Of a stretch of DNA of 64,000 bases, positions 46,329-55,345 are shown one piece after another. The first letter of the stretch is position 1, and the number at the start of each line of letters is the position of its first letter. This DNA is from Simplicispira suum. Its GTDB lineage: Bacteria; Pseudomonadota; Gammaproteobacteria; Burkholderiales; Burkholderiaceae_C. The position numbers were made by a program, and so were the translations under genes. Below the pieces are notes generated by a model that was not told where the DNA came from, made no database searches, and saw only the letters and a list, made by a program, of their open reading frames with translations. The stretch spans positions 3,100,001 through 3,164,000 of the forward strand of contig NZ_CP027669.1 in assembly GCF_003008595.1 (NCBI RefSeq), written 5' to 3'.

Positions 46329-47160
46329 GTGCGAGGACGGCTGCAACGGCCGATCGCAAGGGCACCTGAACGACAAAGCAAGGCTGGGGAGACCCTGGTC
46401 AACAACCACAAGGCGAACTGCGAAGCTACTGCGAGAGTGGGGCTGCGACCGAGACGAGAGACTGCTGGGGAGTTGTGGAAAGCAACCCGGTGGGCACCTT
46501 GTCGAGGAAGCGGAACACTGCACGCTGGGCCGAAGCGGAATGCAATACGAAAGAGAGGAAAAGGAAGGTGGGGGCGAGAGGCTCCTGGCAAGAGAGAGAG
46601 CGAGTGCTTGAGATAGTGAAACCCAACTGGCTAGCGACCAGTGCGTGTGTAGCATCTGCCGAATGGGGCGGGTGGAGCACGTAGGAGGGTGGTGATACGG
46701 CTTTGCAACCGTGGGGGTCGATGGGCTCCCGAAGAACTGCACATGGCCCATGAGGGTGCCCATGCCAACGCGTCTGAATCTGATTCCGGTGTTGGTGATC
46801 GTCTTAGCGCAAGCGGGCGGGCGCGTGGAATTGACACAATCCACGAGTGGCTGAGTTCCTTCTTCAAGTGACGTGTCGGGGGTGCAAATCCTCTCCCTCC
46901 CAACGGGGCAAGTTGGCGCGAAGTGGGTAGGCGAGCTGCTCACACCCAAGCCGGGTCTTACCTGGCGGGAAAGGTGCGCCTTGAGGGAAGGGCGGCCTCA
47001 AAGATGGGGATCGGCGTGGCCACGTGGAGCAAGGGCTCGGATGCAACCTGTAGCTCGTGCCAAAGCGCCAGCGCATGCGCGAAGAACGCGGGGCCGAGAG
47101 AGCAGGGCCCGGGCGCGACTGCGAAGAGGTCAGCCGCTACACCACGCAGCGCCGGCTTAA
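46329..47160 (+). ncRNA. GC- and purine-rich structured region, possible group II intron/retroelement fragment
   Basis: About 830 bases with no believable ORF on either strand. It begins GTGCGAGGAC, like the GUGYG 5' end of group II introns, and GTGC at 46,329 can pair with GGCAC near 46,358. Many local hairpins follow (e.g. ACTGG...CCAGT near 46,625). A tRNA T-arm-like GGTGCAAATCC lies at 46,885. I could not find a domain V sequence or a reverse transcriptase, so this is a tentative label for an unexplained structured segment. Confidence 0.25.
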
Positions 47161-47257
47161 TTCTGGATCATGGCGCGTGTTTGTTGCCGCCGACTGAATC
47201 GACCCGGCTGAACTAGACACCTTCGAGCCTCAAACCTGAGGCCCAATAGGAGGTGCC

Positions 47258-47508
47258 ATGACAAAGCAGCCATATCCCGAAGAATTCAAGATCGAAGCGG
47301 TCAAGCAGATCACGGAGCGAGGTCACCGGGTGGCCGATGTATCTGCCCGGATCGGCGTAAGCCAGCACAGCCTGTACAAGTGGATCAAGGTCTATGCAGT
47401 GCCCGCGCCAGAACGACAGATCCAGACGTCCCAGACCGAGGAGCTGAGGCGCCTAAAGGCCGAACTAAAGCGCGTGACCGAGGAGCGCGACATCCTAAAA
47501 AAGGCCGC
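47258..47508 (+). pseudogene. IS3-family transposase OrfA, disrupted
   Basis: MTKQPYPEEFKIEAVKQITERG... with a helix-turn-helix (VADVSARIGVSQHSLYKWIK) and a leucine-zipper segment (LRRLKAELKRVTEERDILKKAA), typical of OrfA of IS3-family elements. The frame is broken after ILKKAA by insertion of the IS30 element; the original last codons (AYFARQSG) lie at 48,742-48,765. AGGAGGTG precedes the ATG. Confidence 0.85.
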
Positions 47509-48736
47509 CTTGGATTCAACCCGTCGCTGCAACACCTTTGATACAAGTGTGCAGCGAGGAAGATATTCATGGCGAGATTGGGACGTCCCGGACTGTCGGA
47601 TGCGCAGCGGCGAGAGTTGTGGGAGCGATGGAAGGCAGGGGATTCCATCAGCGACATCGGTCGTGCATTGTTCAAGCACCCTGGGTCGGTGCATGGGGTG
47701 CTCGCGTTGGGCGGCGGCATCTACAGCCCGGCGCGCAAACGGGCCGCCTCAGCCTTGACGACACACGAGCGCGAGCAGATCTCTCGCGGTCTGGCGGCCG
47801 GTCATTCATGCAGGCAGATCGCCGCGGAACTTGGCCGATCGCCTTCAACGGTCAGCCGAGAGATCCATCGCAATGGCGGTGCCGAGCGATATCGTGCAGC
47901 ACTGGCCGATGGGCGGGCCTGGGAGCAGGCGCGCCGACCTCAGCCCTGTGCCCTGGCGCTCAATCCTGAGCTGGCCCGGCTCGTGTCCCAGAAGCTGGCG
48001 TTGCAGTGGTCTCCTCAGCAAATCGCTGGATGGCTGCGACGAGAACACCCCGATACTGAGCGCATGCAGGTGTCGCACGAGACGATCTATCGCAGCCTCT
48101 TCGTACAGGCCCGTGGGGTGCTGAAGAAGGAATTGATGGCTCATCTTCGTACTCGCCGCTCCATGCGGCGAACGCGCGCAGGCCTGGGCAAGGCATCGCC
48201 TCGAGGGCAGATCCCTGACGCGGTGTCCATCCTCGATCGTCCCGCGCAGATCGAGGACCGCGCCGTTCCTGGTCATTGGGAAGGTGACTTGGTCACGGGG
48301 GCAAAGAATAGCCACATTGCAACGCTGGTGGAGCGTCATTCACGTTTCGCGCTGCTGGTCCAGGTCGATGGCAAGGACACGGCCAGCGTAGTGCAGGCGT
48401 TGACGCGCGAAGTCAAGCGACTCCCAGAAGGCTCGATGAAATCGCTGACCTGGGACCGAGGCATGGAGCTGGCCCAGCATCGGATGTTCTCGATGGCCAC
48501 TGAGGTCGATGTGTTCTTCTGTGATCCACGAAGCCCATGGCAGCGTGGCACCAACGAGAACACGAACGGGCTGGTGCGTCAGTACTTGCCCAAGGGAGCT
48601 GACCTCTCGGTCTACAGTCAAGCGGATCTGGATGCTATCTCCATGCGGCTGAACACGAGACCTCGAAAGACGCTGGACTATGAAACGCCTGCAAGTAGAC
48701 TTCAGCGAGCCGTTGCAGCGACGGGTTGAATCCAAG
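47509..48736 (+). mobile_element. Complete IS30-family insertion sequence (1,228 bp)
   Basis: 25-bp perfect terminal inverted repeats at 47,509-47,533 and 48,712-48,736 (CTTGGATTCAACCCGTCGCT... and complement), flanked by a 5-bp target duplication GCCGC (47,504-47,508 and 48,737-48,741). Removing it restores the IS3 orfA reading frame exactly. Confidence 0.93.
47569..48729 (+). CDS. IS30-family transposase
   Basis: 386 residues. It has an N-terminal HTH pair, including REQISRGLAAGHSCRQIAAELGRSPSTVSREIHRNGG, the IS30 signature. The DDE core: GHWEGDLVTG (first Asp), SLTWDRGMELAQH (second Asp), CDPRSPWQRGTNENTNGLVRQYLPKG (Glu). It spans nearly the whole element and is intact, so the element may be active. 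Confidence 0.95.
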   Translation: MARLGRPGLSDAQRRELWERWKAGDSISDIGRALFKHPGSVHGVLALGGGIYSPARKRAASALTTHEREQISRGLAAGHSCRQIAAELGRSPSTVSREIHRNGGAERYRAALADGRAWEQARRPQPCALALNPELARLVSQKLALQWSPQQIAGWLRREHPDTERMQVSHETIYRSLFVQARGVLKKELMAHLRTRRSMRRTRAGLGKASPRGQIPDAVSILDRPAQIEDRAVPGHWEGDLVTGAKNSHIATLVERHSRFALLVQVDGKDTASVVQALTREVKRLPEGSMKSLTWDRGMELAQHRMFSMATEVDVFFCDPRSPWQRGTNENTNGLVRQYLPKGADLSVYSQADLDAISMRLNTRPRKTLDYETPASRLQRAVAATG

Positions 48737-48741
48737 GCCGC

Positions 48742-48848
48742 GTACTTTGCCAGGCAGTCCGGGTGAGGTACGCGTTCATCAAGCAGCACGCGCAGCAATA
48801 CAGCGTGCGGCGCATGTGCAAGGTGATGCAGGTGTCAACGCCGATTTA
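48742..48848 (+). pseudogene. IS3-family OrfB 5' fragment
   Basis: After the OrfA stop, the frame reads VRYAFIKQHAQQYSVRRMCKVMQV, the conserved start of IS3-family OrfB transposases. It stops (STPI, stop) just before the IS5 left repeat at 48,849. The DDE core is missing, so it is non-functional. Confidence 0.7.
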
Positions 48849-49675
48849 GGGCGTGTTAACACTAATTTCCTAAATGGGGTTGATGGGCGACACTGGCAGG
48901 CATGGAAATTACGCTCGAACAGTTTGCTCGTATCGCACACTGCCTGCCGACTCAACGCGGTAACGTCAGCATGACCAACCTTCAGGTGGTCAATGCCATG
49001 CTTTACGTGGCTGAGCACGGTTGCAAATGGCGTGGCCTGCCCAAAAGGTTTGGCAACTGGCACACCATCTACACACGCATGCGCCGCTGGGAGAAGGCTG
49101 GTGTGCTGGACAAGATGTTCCAGGAGCTCCAGCGCGAGCAGGTAGTGCGCATTCGCATCGAAGCCGTTTCGCTCGACTCCACCAGCATCAAGGTTCATCC
49201 AGATGGCACCGGCGCGTTAAAAAAAACGGCCCTCAATCCATCGGGAAGTCCCGAGGCGGATGGAACACCAAGGTTCATCTGGTTGCCGCGGATGCTCGAA
49301 CGGCCGTGACTTTCAGTCTGTCGCCCGGACAGGCGCATGATGCCCCTGAGGGCCGCCGCCTCCTGCAAAGCTTGGGGCCAACGAGTCGGCCAATCCACCT
49401 GCTCATGGACCGTGCGTACGAAGGAAACGAAACACGACAATTGGCCCTGGACATGGGGTTCATTCCCGTCGTTCCTCCAACGCGGACACGCCTCGACCCC
49501 TGGGAATACGACCGGGCCATGTACCGGCGGCGCAATGAAGTCGAGCGGTTGTTCCGGCGCCTGAAAGGCTATCGGCGAATCTTCTCCCGGTTCGAAAAGC
49601 TCGACGCCATGTTTCTCGGCTTCCTCAGCTTTGTCTTGGTGGTGGATGGACTTCGCGGTTTGTGTTAACAGGCAC
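48849..49675 (+). mobile_element. IS5-family (IS427-type) insertion sequence, copy 1
   Basis: 827 bp. Imperfect 14-bp terminal inverted repeats GGGCGTGTTAACAC and GTGTTAACAGGCAC; flanked on both sides by TA, the 2-bp target expected for this group. It has two overlapping transposase frames joined by a slippery A8. Confidence 0.9.
48902..49668 (+). CDS. IS5-family transposase, copy 1 (OrfA/OrfB, programmed -1 frameshift)
   Basis: OrfA (48,902-49,309, 135 residues) and OrfB (frame ending 49,668) overlap. At A8 (49,219-49,226) the zero-frame codons AAA AAA allow an A AAA AAA -1 slip that fuses ...TGALKK to NGPQSIGKSRGG... The fused product carries the DDE triad: Asp in SLDSTSIKVH, Asp in LMDRAYEGNE, and Glu in RRRNEVERLFRRLKGYRR. 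OrfA alone would lack the catalytic centre. Confidence 0.9.
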
Positions 49676-49799
49676 TAGCCAGGTCTAACATTTCAGTGCA
49701 ACACCGTCGTTGGCTCGTATCCCTGTTCGGCCGCGTATGAAGCGTGCCTCACTGTGGAGCAGGCAGCAAGTTCATCGACCAAGGCGAGGCAGCTCTTTG

Positions 49800-50738
49800 C
49801 TACACGGCGAGCGGACTTTGGGCCAGCAGTTTGGCCGGCACGGTGCGACGGATCTCGCGCCGTACGTGGTCGATGAAGGGCTTGAGGATGAGCGTAGACG
49901 CGTTGCGCTTAGAGATGATCAGCGAGTGGCTGTCGACTATCGAGTCCTCGAAAGGGATCATGGATAGCAGCGATCCCCGGTAGTAGCTCGCTGTCATCGC
50001 GTCGATGATTGACACGCCCATGCCGGTTTCGACCAGCCGCACAACGACGGAAGAAACTGCCGTCTCGACCACGATGCGACGGTTCACACCATAGGAAAGC
50101 ATGAGTGAATCGATGCGCATGCGCGCCTCCATCGACGGCGCATAGGACACAAAACTCTCGCCCTCGAAGTCTTCCGGACGCAGAACGGACTTACCCGCCA
50201 GCCGGTGCCCCACTGGCACCACGCTGACCTTGCGTGTGGAAACCAATATCTCGCTGTTGCCGTGGCGCGTTGTGCGCATTGGCACGTGAGCGAAGCCAAG
50301 ATCACAGCGGTTGGTCTGTACCATGTCTAGCACGGTGGGCGAACTGTGCATGTGAAGGGATACCAGAACGTTGGGATGTTCCTGCGAGAAGCTGGCAATT
50401 GCATGCGGTAGGAAGGTCAGCGCCATCGAAGGCGAGGCCGCGATCTCCAGGTGGCCGAGCTTGAGGGCCTTGATGCTGGAGGCAGCATTGGCGATCCGTT
50501 CTATGCCCATGAGCGACTGGTTTACGTCGTTGAAGAGCAGCGCGGCCTCTGCCGTTGGAACAAGGCGACCACGCTCGCGCGTGAAAAGAGTGATCGCTAT
50601 GCGCTCTTCCAGGTCGGATAGAAGTCGGGTGACGACAGGCTGCGTGATACCGAGCATGTCAGCCGCTGCGGTGACTGTCTTGCGCACCATGACCGCGCGG
50701 AAGGCTTCGAGATGGCGCAGGGTGATTCTGTTGTCCAT
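49800..50738 (-). CDS. LysR-family regulator 1
   Basis: 312 residues. N-terminal winged HTH LRHLEAFRAVMVRKTVTAAADMLGITQPVVTRLLSDLEERI and a LysR effector domain (about 90-295). It ends 125 bases inside the left IS copy, with only unremarkable sequence between. It is transcribed away from the metabolic operon and is paired with a second LysR gene 50 bases upstream on the same strand. It probably senses the imported compound. Confidence 0.9.
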   Translation of the reverse strand: MDNRITLRHLEAFRAVMVRKTVTAAADMLGITQPVVTRLLSDLEERIAITLFTRERGRLVPTAEAALLFNDVNQSLMGIERIANAASSIKALKLGHLEIAASPSMALTFLPHAIASFSQEHPNVLVSLHMHSSPTVLDMVQTNRCDLGFAHVPMRTTRHGNSEILVSTRKVSVVPVGHRLAGKSVLRPEDFEGESFVSYAPSMEARMRIDSLMLSYGVNRRIVVETAVSSVVVRLVETGMGVSIIDAMTASYYRGSLLSMIPFEDSIVDSHSLIISKRNASTLILKPFIDHVRREIRRTVPAKLLAQSPLAV

Positions 50739-50788
50739 GGGCAGGGCGAATGGTGATGCAGGGACGACGGAGAGGGTTTTCGAAATTT

Positions 50789-51703
50789 TCAGGTAGCGAT
50801 GTTCACCGTGTGGAGTGCGTCGGCGGCGGCCTGTAGGTGAGCAAGTAAATCTTTAGCTGGCGCGCTTAGCCGTGTGTCGCCCAACGCTAGCGCCTTGACG
50901 CGGAAAGGAACGGAAGGGCGGAACGGCAGACATAGGCCCCCGCGCTGACGGTGCAGTACACCGGTAAAGGGATCGACCACGGAGATGCCAAGACCGCGCA
51001 GTACTAGTTCGCTCACTGACAGCGACAGGCCAGCCTCAGCTACAACGTCCAGCCCACCCGGGTTGTCGGCCATCAGCACGTCTAGACGGTGCTGGATGGA
51101 TCCTCTCAGCGAGACGAAGGGTCGGCCGGCCAAGCGAGTCAGATCGACGTGGCGCCATTCGGCAGGAAGGCCGCCCGCCGGCGCAATGCAAACACATTCG
51201 CCCCCCAACTCGGCCACAGTTTCCACTTCTTCCAGTGCGATGCCCTGCGAAGAGAAACCTAGGTCGGCCTGGCGGTTGCGCACTTGCCCAGCTACGTGGA
51301 TGGAACTAGCGATTTCCAGTGAGACTACGACCTGCGGGTGGCGCTGGCGCAGGAAGTCGATGGCTGCAGGCAGCATCGAATGTCCGAGGGCCGGCAGCGC
51401 ACACACGGTGAGCCGGCCCATGCGTCGGGTGCGCAACTGATCGGAAAACCGCTTGATCTCTTCCAGTCCAAGGAACGACTGCTGCACCTTGTCCATGAGC
51501 GCGATGGCCTCTTCTGTCGGTTTGACACTGCGTCCTTGCTTGACGAAGAGTTGCAAGCCGACAATTTTCTGAAGGTCGGCGATGAGCCGGCTGAGCGAGG
51601 GCTGGGACATGCCCAGGGAATCGGCCGCGGCGCTGATGCCGCCCGACAGCATGGCAGCGCGGAAGGCCTCGATCATGCGGTGAGTCGGAACTGGGGTGGG
51701 CAT
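50789..51703 (-). CDS. LysR-family regulator 2
   Basis: 304 residues. HTH MIEAFRAAMLSGGISAAADSLGMSQPSLSRLIADLQKIVGLQLF followed by an effector-binding domain. It is related to but clearly different from its neighbour, so an old duplication or two separate acquisitions. It is divergent from the FAD oxidase gene at 52,007, the usual layout for a LysR protein controlling the adjacent operon. Confidence 0.9.
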   Translation of the reverse strand: MPTPVPTHRMIEAFRAAMLSGGISAAADSLGMSQPSLSRLIADLQKIVGLQLFVKQGRSVKPTEEAIALMDKVQQSFLGLEEIKRFSDQLRTRRMGRLTVCALPALGHSMLPAAIDFLRQRHPQVVVSLEIASSIHVAGQVRNRQADLGFSSQGIALEEVETVAELGGECVCIAPAGGLPAEWRHVDLTRLAGRPFVSLRGSIQHRLDVLMADNPGGLDVVAEAGLSLSVSELVLRGLGISVVDPFTGVLHRQRGGLCLPFRPSVPFRVKALALGDTRLSAPAKDLLAHLQAAADALHTVNIAT

Positions 51704-52006
51704 TGTCGACCTTGTGTCCTAACGAAATGGCGTTGCGTTGCGATTGTGGCGACGTTTTACTGTGACGTCGAAGTCAGCTACCAGTCGGGAAAATTCCGAC
51801 GAACCAGCCGAGACTCATAACCTGCATGTATGCATCTCTGACCACAGGCGATGGTTCTTTGGTTTGCATTTCAACAAAATAGGGCTTCCGGTCAACCGCA
51901 GTGTAGGCCAAGGATTCCAAGCCCAATCAAAGAGTGCTTCCAACACGATCAGCCGCGCCATGCACCTCTCCACGCCAGCCCAATACCCCATCGCGAAGCC
52001 CTCGCT
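51704..52006. promoter_or_regulatory. Divergent control region between lysR2 and the oxidase gene
   Basis: 303 bases. Contains the palindrome TGCATGTATGCA at 51,823-51,834 inside ATAACCTGCATGTATGCATC, which fits the T-N11-A pattern of LysR sites, followed by an AT-rich stretch near 51,855-51,890. No ORF of interest. Confidence 0.45.
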
Positions 52007-53131
52007 ATGAGCACATCCACGCCCCACGAGATAGCCGATGTCGTTGTCATCGGCGGTGGGCTGCACGGCCTGTCTGCAGCGATGCACCTGGCTCGTGCAG
52101 GCCAGCGCGTAGTGCTGCTGGAGAAATCCTGGGTCGGCCGGCATGCGTCTGGCGCCACGGCCGCGGGTGTACGCACGCTAAACCGAGATCCAGCCGAGAT
52201 ACCGATATCGCTCGAAGCGATGGACATGTGGCACAGCATCGCGTCGTTGGTAGGCGATGACTGCGGTTTTCATTCCCATGGCCAGATGAACGTGGCCGAG
52301 TTCCCGCAGCACCTTTCGGTGCTGGAAAAGCGCCTGGCAGCAATGCGGGTCGCCGGCTATACGCATGAAGAACTCATCGACCGCGCTGAACTGCTGCGTC
52401 TGTTGCCCGGCATTTCCGACCACTGCGTTGGCGCGCTGGTGGCGCGACGCGATGGTGCGGCCGACCCCCACCGCACTTTGCAGGCCTTTCGGCGCAGCGC
52501 CGAGGTGGCCGGCGTAGTGATTCACGAGGGCTGCGGCGTAAACGCCATCGAACACGCCGGCCCTGACTGGCGCGTATGCGCCGACGGCCGCGATGTCGTC
52601 GCGCCAGCCGTCGTCAACGCGGCCGGGGCCTGGGCTGCGCACGTCGCCGCCCTCGTAGGAGACAACTTTTCGCTAGGCCACAAGGCTTCAATGATGATCG
52701 TCACCGAACGCATCGCGCCGGTGCTCAAGCCGGTGGTCAGCGTGGTCGGCCGGCCACTGTCGCTGAAGCAGTCCGATCAAGGCACTTTGGTCATCGGTGG
52801 CGGTCTGCAGGGACGCGCCGACATCCCCGGTCAGAAGAGTTATGTGCACTTCGCCGAGTTGGCTAAGGGCGCACAGGCCGCCATCGACTTATTCCACACG
52901 ATTGGCCCTGTTCGGATCGTGCGCACCTGGACGGGCATGGAGGCCAAGACGCGCGACCTGCTGCCCGTCATCGGTGCCTCGCCGAGTGCCCGCGGTGTTT
53001 TTCATGCCTTCGGGTTCTCCGGCCACGGCTTCCAATTGGTGCCAGTTGTCGGCGCCATCCTAGCCGAGCTTGTGGTTCATGGCAGCAGCACGCGACCGAT
53101 CGCGGCCTTCTCGGCACAGAGGCTGATATAG
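52007..53131 (+). CDS. DadA-like FAD-dependent amino-acid oxidoreductase
   Basis: 374 residues from ATG 52007; a longer open frame to 51,851 covers the control region. FAD-binding N-terminus ADVVVIGGGLHGLSAAMHLARAG, then EKSWVGRHASGATAAGVRTL. The C-terminal FAD contact VIGASPSARGVFHAFGFSGHGFQLVPVVG matches glycine/sarcosine/D-amino-acid oxidase (DAO) family enzymes. It probably oxidises a secondary or D-amino acid. It is followed by a 418-base gap and then the transporter operon, so may be a separate transcript. Confidence 0.85.
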   Translation: MSTSTPHEIADVVVIGGGLHGLSAAMHLARAGQRVVLLEKSWVGRHASGATAAGVRTLNRDPAEIPISLEAMDMWHSIASLVGDDCGFHSHGQMNVAEFPQHLSVLEKRLAAMRVAGYTHEELIDRAELLRLLPGISDHCVGALVARRDGAADPHRTLQAFRRSAEVAGVVIHEGCGVNAIEHAGPDWRVCADGRDVVAPAVVNAAGAWAAHVAALVGDNFSLGHKASMMIVTERIAPVLKPVVSVVGRPLSLKQSDQGTLVIGGGLQGRADIPGQKSYVHFAELAKGAQAAIDLFHTIGPVRIVRTWTGMEAKTRDLLPVIGASPSARGVFHAFGFSGHGFQLVPVVGAILAELVVHGSSTRPIAAFSAQRLI

Positions 53132-53549
53132 GCATCGACGGCCCTTGAGCCCTCCACGACCTCGCCCCCCCCTAAGGAGAGCGGCATTGACCTGCATTGA
53201 CCTGCTGGGGCAGCGCCCGATTCTGGGGTTGGCCGCACCACACTGAGTCACGCCTACCGTGCTGCACGCACCATCAGAAAATGAATCAATAGCATTACAG
53301 CATGAGTCAATATGAGAATGCTATAAAAATGAGCTTAAGGAAATTATTTATGCTTACAAATCAACAGCTTGCATAAACTGGCATGCGCATTGCTAAAAAG
53401 CATTGATGATGGTTTCTACCGTTCAAATCGGAGCCGACGTTCGGTAACCTAGCAGCCTGAACCGTAGGCCTAAAAGATGGGCAGACGATCCTACAAATCT
53501 CGATTGCAGACTCAATTTTTTTGCACGTTCAATCACCCCGGAGAACCCC
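53132..53549. promoter_or_regulatory. Intergenic control region ahead of the transporter/dehydrogenase operon
   Basis: 418 bases without a gene. A tandem 10-bp repeat GCATTGACCT lies at 53,184-53,203. The 53,270-53,400 part is AT-rich with an 8-bp inverted repeat ATAGCATT (53,289-53,296) / AATGCTAT (53,317-53,324) that overlaps a TATAAA -10-like box at 53,322. This looks like an operator-promoter; the binding protein may be one of the LysR regulators. Confidence 0.45.
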
Positions 53550-55127
53550 ATGAAGCGTCCCGCGTTCCAGATCACCACATCGGCCATGGCCGTCCTGCTG
53601 ACCTGCAGTGTCTTCAGCCCGGCCACATTGGCACAAGCAGCCAACCGCCCCACGCTCAACGTCGGCGCCGAAGCTTCCGACGTCGTAACCCTGGACCCGC
53701 ACCGCGCCACCACCACTCCCGACAAGGGCCCAGCCGCGCAAATGTTCAACGCGCTGGTGCGCTTCGCCCCTGGTAGCGCCGACCCGAAAGACCTGCAGCC
53801 CGACTTGGCCGAAAAATGGGATGCTTCGCCAGACAAAAAGACTTGGACCTTCTACCTGCGCAAGGGCGTGCAGTTTCACGGCGGCTACGGCGAGATGAAG
53901 GCCGCCGACGTTGTCTATTCCTACCAGCGCTCCGCCGATAAGAGCCGCTCCAGCTTTTCGAACAATTTCGACATCATCGAGAAGGTAGAGGCGCGTGATG
54001 ACTACACCGTGCGTTTCATCCTCAAGTACCCTGACGCCACCTTCCTCGGCCGCGTGTCCAACTACCACGCGGGCCACGTAGTTAGCAAAGAGGCCGCCGA
54101 AAAGTTGGGCGACAAGTTTGGTCAGTCACCCATCGGCACCGGCCCCTTCGCCTTTGGCGAGCGCGTTACGCAGCAGTACGTGCGACTGGTGGCGAACGAC
54201 ACCTACTTCCGAGGCGCCCCGAAGCTGGCCGGCATCGTCTACCGCATGATCCCCTCTGACAGCGCCCGCGAGCTGGCCTTCACCTCCAACGAGGTCGACG
54301 TTATGGCCGGCAAGCGCGAGCAGCGATGGGTTGACAACGCCACCAAGCGCGGCATCAAGGTCGACGTGTTCGAGCCGGCCGAGTTCCGGACCATCCACAT
54401 CAATCGCACCATCAAGCCGCTGGACAATCTCAAAGTGCGACAAGCCGTGGCGGCGGCCATCAACGTGGACGAGATCCTGAAGTACGTCGGCAAGAATGTG
54501 GGCGACAAAGGGTGCTCCGTCATTCCCAATGGTTACCTCGGTGGCGACTGCAGTACCGGGACCTACACCTACGACGTCGCTGCTGCCAAGAAGCTGCTGG
54601 CCGAAGCAGGCTTTCCCGGCGGCATCACGTTGAAGTCTATCGTTTCCAACGTGACGGCGCAGCAGCCCATCATGCAGATCATCCAGGCCCAACTGGCCAA
54701 AGCCGGCATCAAACTAGACATGGAAGTCGTCGACCACGCTACCTACCAGGCCAAGAGCCGCCAGGACCAGAGCGCACTGGTCTTCTACGGCGCCGCGCGC
54801 TTTCCGAATGCCGACGTGTGGTTGTCCGAGTTTTACGACTCCGCCTCGGCCATCGGTGAACCTAAGGCGATGTCGAACTTCTCGCACTGCTCAGTAGCCG
54901 ATGCCGCCATCCGAGCGGCGCGCATCGAGTCCGAACCGCAGAAGCAGCTTGCGCTGTGGAAGAAGGCGCAACAGCAAATCCACGCCGATGTTTGCGCGGT
55001 GCCGCTCTTCGGCCTCAAGCAAGTCTGGGTGCACAGCGACCGCGTGAATTTTGGCTACACCCTCAAAGGCAGCCTGAACCTGCAGCCTCCTATCACCGAA
55101 CTGACGACTGTGACGGCTGGCAAGTAA
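53550..55127 (+). CDS. Periplasmic peptide/opine-type solute-binding protein (SBP_bac_5)
   Basis: 525 residues with a signal peptide (SAMAVLLTCSVFSPATLAQA, cleavage near residue 31). Family features: TLDPHRA, LQPDLAEKWDASPDKKTWTFYLRKGVQFHGG, GTGPFAFGERV and VRQAVAAAINVDEIL. Class of DppA/OppA/NikA and opine-binding proteins. It feeds the permeases and ATPase encoded 3 kb downstream. It is separated from the next gene by 218 bases with no clear terminator. Confidence 0.9.
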   Translation: MKRPAFQITTSAMAVLLTCSVFSPATLAQAANRPTLNVGAEASDVVTLDPHRATTTPDKGPAAQMFNALVRFAPGSADPKDLQPDLAEKWDASPDKKTWTFYLRKGVQFHGGYGEMKAADVVYSYQRSADKSRSSFSNNFDIIEKVEARDDYTVRFILKYPDATFLGRVSNYHAGHVVSKEAAEKLGDKFGQSPIGTGPFAFGERVTQQYVRLVANDTYFRGAPKLAGIVYRMIPSDSARELAFTSNEVDVMAGKREQRWVDNATKRGIKVDVFEPAEFRTIHINRTIKPLDNLKVRQAVAAAINVDEILKYVGKNVGDKGCSVIPNGYLGGDCSTGTYTYDVAAAKKLLAEAGFPGGITLKSIVSNVTAQQPIMQIIQAQLAKAGIKLDMEVVDHATYQAKSRQDQSALVFYGAARFPNADVWLSEFYDSASAIGEPKAMSNFSHCSVADAAIRAARIESEPQKQLALWKKAQQQIHADVCAVPLFGLKQVWVHSDRVNFGYTLKGSLNLQPPITELTTVTAGK

Positions 55128-55345
55128 GCAGCCCTCACTCCATGAACCGGCGCACGTCGCCGGCCATTCGAAGCACGAAGCCTGCGGGCGAGGCGCACAA
55201 GAAACACCTTGTCAACGCCGTGCCCGAGGGCAGACTGCGCCCGAAAGCAGCCCCGACATCCCCGCGAACGACAAGACATGCAGATACAAATCCCTTGCCG
55301 ATTGCGATCCCAGCGATTGCTGCGGACTCCTCAAGGAAATCAGCC

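Larger units (their letters stand above)
47209..48848 (+). mobile_element. IS3-family remnant, interrupted by IS30 and cut by IS5
   Basis: The left end is near TGAACTAGACACC (47,209) ahead of an orfA. Joining 47,258-47,508 to 48,742-48,848 across the IS30 insertion rebuilds orfA (ending KKAAAYFARQSG, stop) and the first ~23 codons of an orfB (AFIKQHAQQYSVRRMCKVMQV). The rest of orfB and the right inverted repeat are absent where the IS5 copy begins. Confidence 0.8.

Noticed and set aside
46880..46905. Possible tRNA 3' half (GGTGCAAATCC followed by CTCCCTCCCA)
   Set aside because: No matching acceptor, D-arm or anticodon arm could be found upstream at normal distance.
46284..46949. 221-codon minus-strand ORF in the structured region
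   Set aside because: Ser/Pro/Leu low-complexity translation of a GC-rich structured segment; no start signal.
49676..49799. Possible gene remnant between IS copy 1 and lysR1
   Set aside because: 124 bases with no frame matching a recognisable protein; treated as plain spacer.
55141..55345. Upstream in-frame extension of the second DAO-type enzyme
   Set aside because: Codons lack coding character and the FAD motif starts right after GTG 55,346, which has a ribosome-binding site.
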